From positions 1 through 31,176 of the forward strand of contig VBJX01000042.1 in NCBI GenBank assembly GCA_005879775.1: DNA of 31,176 bases, in the 5' to 3' direction. Below are positions 28,587 through 31,176 of the stretch, piece by piece (the first letter of the stretch is position 1; each line of letters begins with the position of its first letter). The DNA is from Chloroflexota bacterium. Lineage in GTDB: Bacteria; Chloroflexota; Limnocylindria; QHBO01. The notes below the pieces were generated by a model. The model was not told where the DNA came from. It saw only the letters and a program-made list of their open reading frames with translations, and ran no database searches. A program made the translations under genes and the position numbers.

Positions 28587-29447
28587 ATGCCGCTGCGATT
28601 GGTCCAGCTGCTGCTGGCCGCCTATCCGAGCTCCTACCGGGAGCGGTACGGGGCCGAGATGGCTGCCGTCCTGGAGGAGCGGATGGCCAGCTGGCGCGAC
28701 CTCCTCGACCTGGCGCGGGGCGCACTTGATGCCAGGCTGGACCCGCAGATCGATCCACCTCGAGTGCTGGCCGCCGCTGCAGCCATCCCGCCAGCCTCGG
28801 CCCCGTCACCGGCCCTGCCCGTCCCGCGCGCCCCGTATGGCGTGGTCGCCTCGGCGCCGCCGACCGGCGAGCTGAGCCGACGCGTCTTCATGCGCCGCAT
28901 GCTGGCGGCGGGAGTCGGGCTCCTCTCACTCGAGTTCATTGCCGGCACACTGGCGTTCACCTGGCCGCAGGTGCGCAGCGGTCTGGGCGGCAAGTTCGGC
29001 CTGGGCACGCCGGCCGACATCCTGGCCATCCAGCCGTCCTGGGCAGAGGGATGGCCGTATCCCTACACCAAGGCCCGCCTCTTCCTGATCAACGTGCCGG
29101 CGGCCAAGGAGCTGGCCCTGGGTCACCAGGCCTCAGTCAAGAGCCCGAGCGCCGATCAGCTGCTGGCCCTCTGGCGCAAGTGCCCGCACCTCGGCTGCCA
29201 GATCCCGCAGCTGTGCGAGTCGCTGAAGCGGTTCACCTGCAACTGTCACCAGAGCACCTACAACATCCTGGGCGAGAAGCTCAAGACCGGGCCTGCTGCG
29301 CGCGGCATGGATCGCTTTGAGGTCTCCATCGGCGACGACGGCGGAATCGTGGTCGACAGCTCGAAGGTCACGGCGGGAGCGCCGAACCTGGGACCCGATG
29401 CGCTGACCTTCAAGGATCCGTTCCCCTGGGACGCCGCCTGTCACTGA
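28587..29447 (+). CDS. PadR-linked prefix domain fused to a Tat-anchored Rieske domain
   Basis: A 286-residue protein in three parts. Residues 1-50 (LVQLLLAAYPSSYRERYGAEM, then WRDLLDLARGALDAR) match the prefix domain usually found at the N-terminus of PadR-linked ABC permeases. A Pro/Ala linker follows to about 95. Residues 97-124 have a twin-arginine motif (SRRVFMRRM) and a hydrophobic helix, as in Rieske proteins. The Rieske domain has C199-P-H201-LG-C204 and C218-N-C220-H221, so both Cys-His pairs and the two disulfide Cys are present. It should bind a high-potential 2Fe-2S cluster outside the membrane. ATG 28587 is preferred over 28575 (GGAG 6-7 nt upstream). No cytochrome b gene is adjacent. 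Confidence 0.9.
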   Translation: MPLRLVQLLLAAYPSSYRERYGAEMAAVLEERMASWRDLLDLARGALDARLDPQIDPPRVLAAAAAIPPASAPSPALPVPRAPYGVVASAPPTGELSRRVFMRRMLAAGVGLLSLEFIAGTLAFTWPQVRSGLGGKFGLGTPADILAIQPSWAEGWPYPYTKARLFLINVPAAKELALGHQASVKSPSADQLLALWRKCPHLGCQIPQLCESLKRFTCNCHQSTYNILGEKLKTGPAARGMDRFEVSIGDDGGIVVDSSKVTAGAPNLGPDALTFKDPFPWDAACH

Positions 29448-29471
29448 GTCCGGACTCGTGAGGCCGGGTGC

Positions 29472-30263
29472 CTAGACGACGTTCAGCTCGCGAAGTGGTT
29501 CCTGGCGGGCAATCCGCTCGTAGCCGAGCGGGCGCATGTCCAGCGTCTCGTACTCGCCGGTCGCGATCCATTCTGCGAGGGCACGTCCGGCGGCCGGGGC
29601 CTGCTGCAGGCCGTGGCCGGAGAAGCCGTTGGCGAACAGGAAGTTGCGCACCTCCGGATGCGGGCCGATCACCCCGTTATGGTCGAGGGTGTTCACCTCG
29701 TAATGCCCGGCCCAGGCATCGAGGAGGCGGATCGCCTCGAAGGCGGGGACCCGATGCGCCAGCGTCGGCCACACGAATCCCTCGAATTTCGAGCGATCCA
29801 CTTCCAGGCCGAACGCGTCCGGATCAGGCTCACCCTCGCGCGGCGAGTAGCCGCCGATGAAAGCAGGGCCTTCGGGGCGGACGTAGACCCCGGTTGGGTC
29901 GATGGTGAGCGGCATCCCTGAGACCGCGGCGCGGCAGTCGAAATGGAAGACGAACCGCTTGCGGGGCCGAACCGGCAGCTCCAGCCCGGCCATTGCCGCC
30001 ACCTCTCCGGCTCGCGGCCCGGCGGCATTGACCACCCAGTCGGCCGCGATGGTTCGACCGTCGGCGAGGCGCACTCCCATGGCACGCTCGCCGTCGCGGT
30101 CGACCTGCACCACCTCGCCGGCCATGTATTCGACACCGATCGAGCGCGCCTTGCGGCGGAACGCCTGGAGGAGGGCGTAGGCGTCGAACCAGCCCTCATC
30201 GGCCAGGCCCAGCGATGCGCCCGCCAGGTCGTCAATGCGCAGCCACGGAAAGCGGACCTGCAT
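29472..30263 (-). CDS. FAD-dependent amino-acid-oxidase-like enzyme, C-terminal part
   Basis: This part of a DadA/sarcosine-oxidase-like flavoenzyme (DAO family) begins at VRFPWLRIDDLAG. It contains GWFDAYALLQAFRRKA, VVQVDRDGERAMGVRLADG and WVVNAAGPRAGEVAAMAG (a FAD-contacting strand), then YVRPEGPAFIGGYSPREGE. The C-terminal FAD/substrate region is NTLDHNGVIGPHPEVRNFLFANGFSGHGLQQAPAAGR. The family oxidises D-amino acids, glycine or N-methyl amino acids, and the exact substrate is unknown. The nominal ATG 30263 is only the point where the open frame begins. The N-terminal FAD-binding part is in another frame upstream (30264-30613), so this is one interrupted gene. Confidence 0.82.
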   Translation of the reverse strand: MQVRFPWLRIDDLAGASLGLADEGWFDAYALLQAFRRKARSIGVEYMAGEVVQVDRDGERAMGVRLADGRTIAADWVVNAAGPRAGEVAAMAGLELPVRPRKRFVFHFDCRAAVSGMPLTIDPTGVYVRPEGPAFIGGYSPREGEPDPDAFGLEVDRSKFEGFVWPTLAHRVPAFEAIRLLDAWAGHYEVNTLDHNGVIGPHPEVRNFLFANGFSGHGLQQAPAAGRALAEWIATGEYETLDMRPLGYERIARQEPLRELNVV

Positions 30264-30613
30264 GCGTGGTTGCGCTCCAGGATCGGCAGTCCGGCCTGGG
30301 TCGCCAGGAAGAGATAGCCGCCCTCCACGAAGTCGATCTCTGGCGCTGGCTCACCGGCAACGCCCAGCCACTCGTCGAGGTGCTTGATGAGCTGCACGCC
30401 GAACCGGCTGATCTCGATGTTGAGCGGAGTGCTGAACTGGAGCCGGATCGAGGCCGCCGAGAGGGTGGTCGACGAGGTGCGGTAGCTCATGTCCCGCTCG
30501 ATGACCAGGATCCGTCCCTTCCAGTCCGGCCGCCGTGCCAGGAACGTGGCGACTGCGCTGCCGACGATGGCGCCGCCGATGATCACCACATCGGCCCGTT
30601 CCGGTTGGCTCAC
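30264..30613 (-). pseudogene. FAD-dependent oxidoreductase, N-terminal FAD-binding part
   Basis: It starts at GTG 30613 (SQPERADVVIIGGAIVGSAVA), a perfect dinucleotide-binding GxGxxG-type motif. It continues through ILVIERDMSYRTSST, LSAASIRLQFSTPLN and EGGYLFLATQAGLPILERNHA. The frame then breaks at about 30264. The family expects about 16-18 more residues before RFPW, but only two (QV) remain, in another frame, so a deletion of roughly 46-49 bases is likely. A TAGCAT box lies 8 nt before the GTG, consistent with leaderless transcription. It is divergent from the response regulator/TrxB fusion gene. I read it as a damaged gene or a consensus error. Confidence 0.75.
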
Positions 30614-30621
30614 GGGATAGG

Positions 30622-30657
30622 ATGCTAGCCGTTCGCCTGGGCAGGCGAGACTACACT
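30622..30657. promoter_or_regulatory. Divergent leaderless promoters
   Basis: TAGCAT (30622-30627, minus strand) lies 8 nt before GTG 30613. TACACT (30652-30657, plus strand) lies 8 nt before ATG 30666. Neither gene has a ribosome site. The 52-base gap serves both. Confidence 0.5.
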
Positions 30658-30665
30658 GGCGCCCC

Positions 30666-31176
30666 ATGCCCACCAAACCGGTCCTGTTGACGGTCGACGA
30701 TGACCTCCCGGTTCTCCGGGCAGTTGAGCGCGACCTGCGCTCGCGGTACGGGACCGATTACCGGGTGATTGCCGCCAGCTCTGGCATCGAGGCGCTCGAG
30801 GCGGTCCGCCAGCTGACCCTGCGTGGGAGCACCATCGCGCTCTTCCTCGTCGACCAGCGGATGCCGCAGATGACCGGGATCGAGCTGCTGGCGAGCACGC
30901 TGGAGCTGCAACCGGACGCCAAGCGCGTCCTCCTGACCGCCTACGCCGATACCGACGTGGCGATCCGCGCGATCAACGACATCCGCCTGGACCATTACAT
31001 CCTCAAGCCCTGGGATCCACCCGACGAGAAGCTCTACCCGATCCTGGACGACCTCCTCTCCGACTGGGCGGCCACCTTCAAGCCCGCCTTCGAGGGGCTC
31101 CGCCTGCTGGCCGGTCGCTGGGCGCCAGGCGGACACGTGATCCGTGACTACCTGACCCGCAACCAGGTGCCGTACG
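30666..31176 (+). CDS. Response regulator fused to a thioredoxin-reductase-like enzyme, 3' end missing
   Basis: The open frame from ATG 30666 runs off the right edge after 170 codons. Residues 1-125 form a receiver domain: the acidic cluster VDDD near 10-13, phospho-Asp in LFLVDQRMPQMTG, the Thr-type residue in VLLTAYAD and the Lys in YILKPWDPP. Then come PILDDLLSDWAATFKPAFEGLR, GRWAPGGHVIRDYLTRNQVPY. This order matches the known fused response regulator/FAD-dependent disulfide reductase proteins, in which the second half is TrxB-like. The TrxB half itself is outside the window, so that part is inferred from family knowledge. The start has TACACT 8 nt upstream, leaderless. Confidence 0.88.
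   Translation, partial: MPTKPVLLTVDDDLPVLRAVERDLRSRYGTDYRVIAASSGIEALEAVRQLTLRGSTIALFLVDQRMPQMTGIELLASTLELQPDAKRVLLTAYADTDVAIRAINDIRLDHYILKPWDPPDEKLYPILDDLLSDWAATFKPAFEGLRLLAGRWAPGGHVIRDYLTRNQVPY

Noticed and set aside
1..31176. Prophage, transposon or integrated island
   Set aside because: No integrase, transposase, terminal repeats or tRNA site, and composition looks even throughout.

Overview
The window is chromosomal DNA from a high-GC bacterium. It holds about 38 densely packed genes on both strands. I see no tRNA, rRNA, CRISPR array, insertion sequence or prophage gene, and no gene-free stretch longer than about 300 bases. Gene content (F420-type LLM and split-barrel flavoproteins, a Dyp peroxidase, a DUF5671 membrane protein, a response regulator fused to a thioredoxin-reductase-like enzyme, a PPi-type phosphofructokinase) suggests Chloroflexota (Limnocylindria-like) or a deep actinobacterial relative. 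This taxonomic guess is inference. Many genes have a TAnnnT -10 box 6-9 nt before an ATG or GTG and no Shine-Dalgarno, so leaderless transcription is probably common.

Layout. 1-4009: 3' end of an MFS transporter, a convergent Dyp peroxidase and a secreted or membrane-anchored propeller-like protein. 4038-8968: a frameshifted TMEM175-like channel, a split-barrel flavoprotein, a SnoaL-like protein, a COG4315 lipoprotein, a VOC protein, a quinone oxidoreductase, an LLM oxidoreductase with no standard start codon and a SHOCT protein. 9037-11899: a frameshifted bactofilin-like repeat membrane protein and an ECF sigma/anti-sigma pair. 12013-13667: a compact redox operon (sulfite-oxidase-like molybdoprotein, FAD reductase, Cys-rich DUF6510 protein). 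13801-16156: a glycine-rich membrane protein, a two-component system whose kinase has a damaged C-terminus, and a 29-residue Lys/Ala-rich peptide. 16222-17164: two tiny membrane/lipoprotein genes and msrA. 17270-19642: a PAS-GGDEF-EAL protein. 19646-22240: an MBL hydrolase, a TfoX-N protein, an unknown protein and a secreted HEYxE protein. 22446-25184: an SRAP protein with a P-loop kinase, a small Cys protein and phosphofructokinase. 25194-28110: DUF5671, an anchored NTF2-like protein and a class I amidotransferase. 28241-29447: a PadR regulator with an unusual PadR-linked-prefix/Tat/Rieske fusion. 29472-31176: a frameshifted FAD oxidoreductase divergent from the response regulator/TrxB fusion, which runs off the end.

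Two themes stand out. Redox and oxidative-stress functions dominate (Dyp, MsrA, molybdoprotein/FNR, Rieske, several flavoproteins). At least four otherwise well-conserved genes are interrupted by small frame-changing lesions, which may be real decay or consensus/assembly errors. The most novel-looking items are the PadR plus prefix-Rieske module, the tiny tandem membrane/lipoprotein genes, the 29-residue basic peptide, and the LLM gene that seems to start at ACG.
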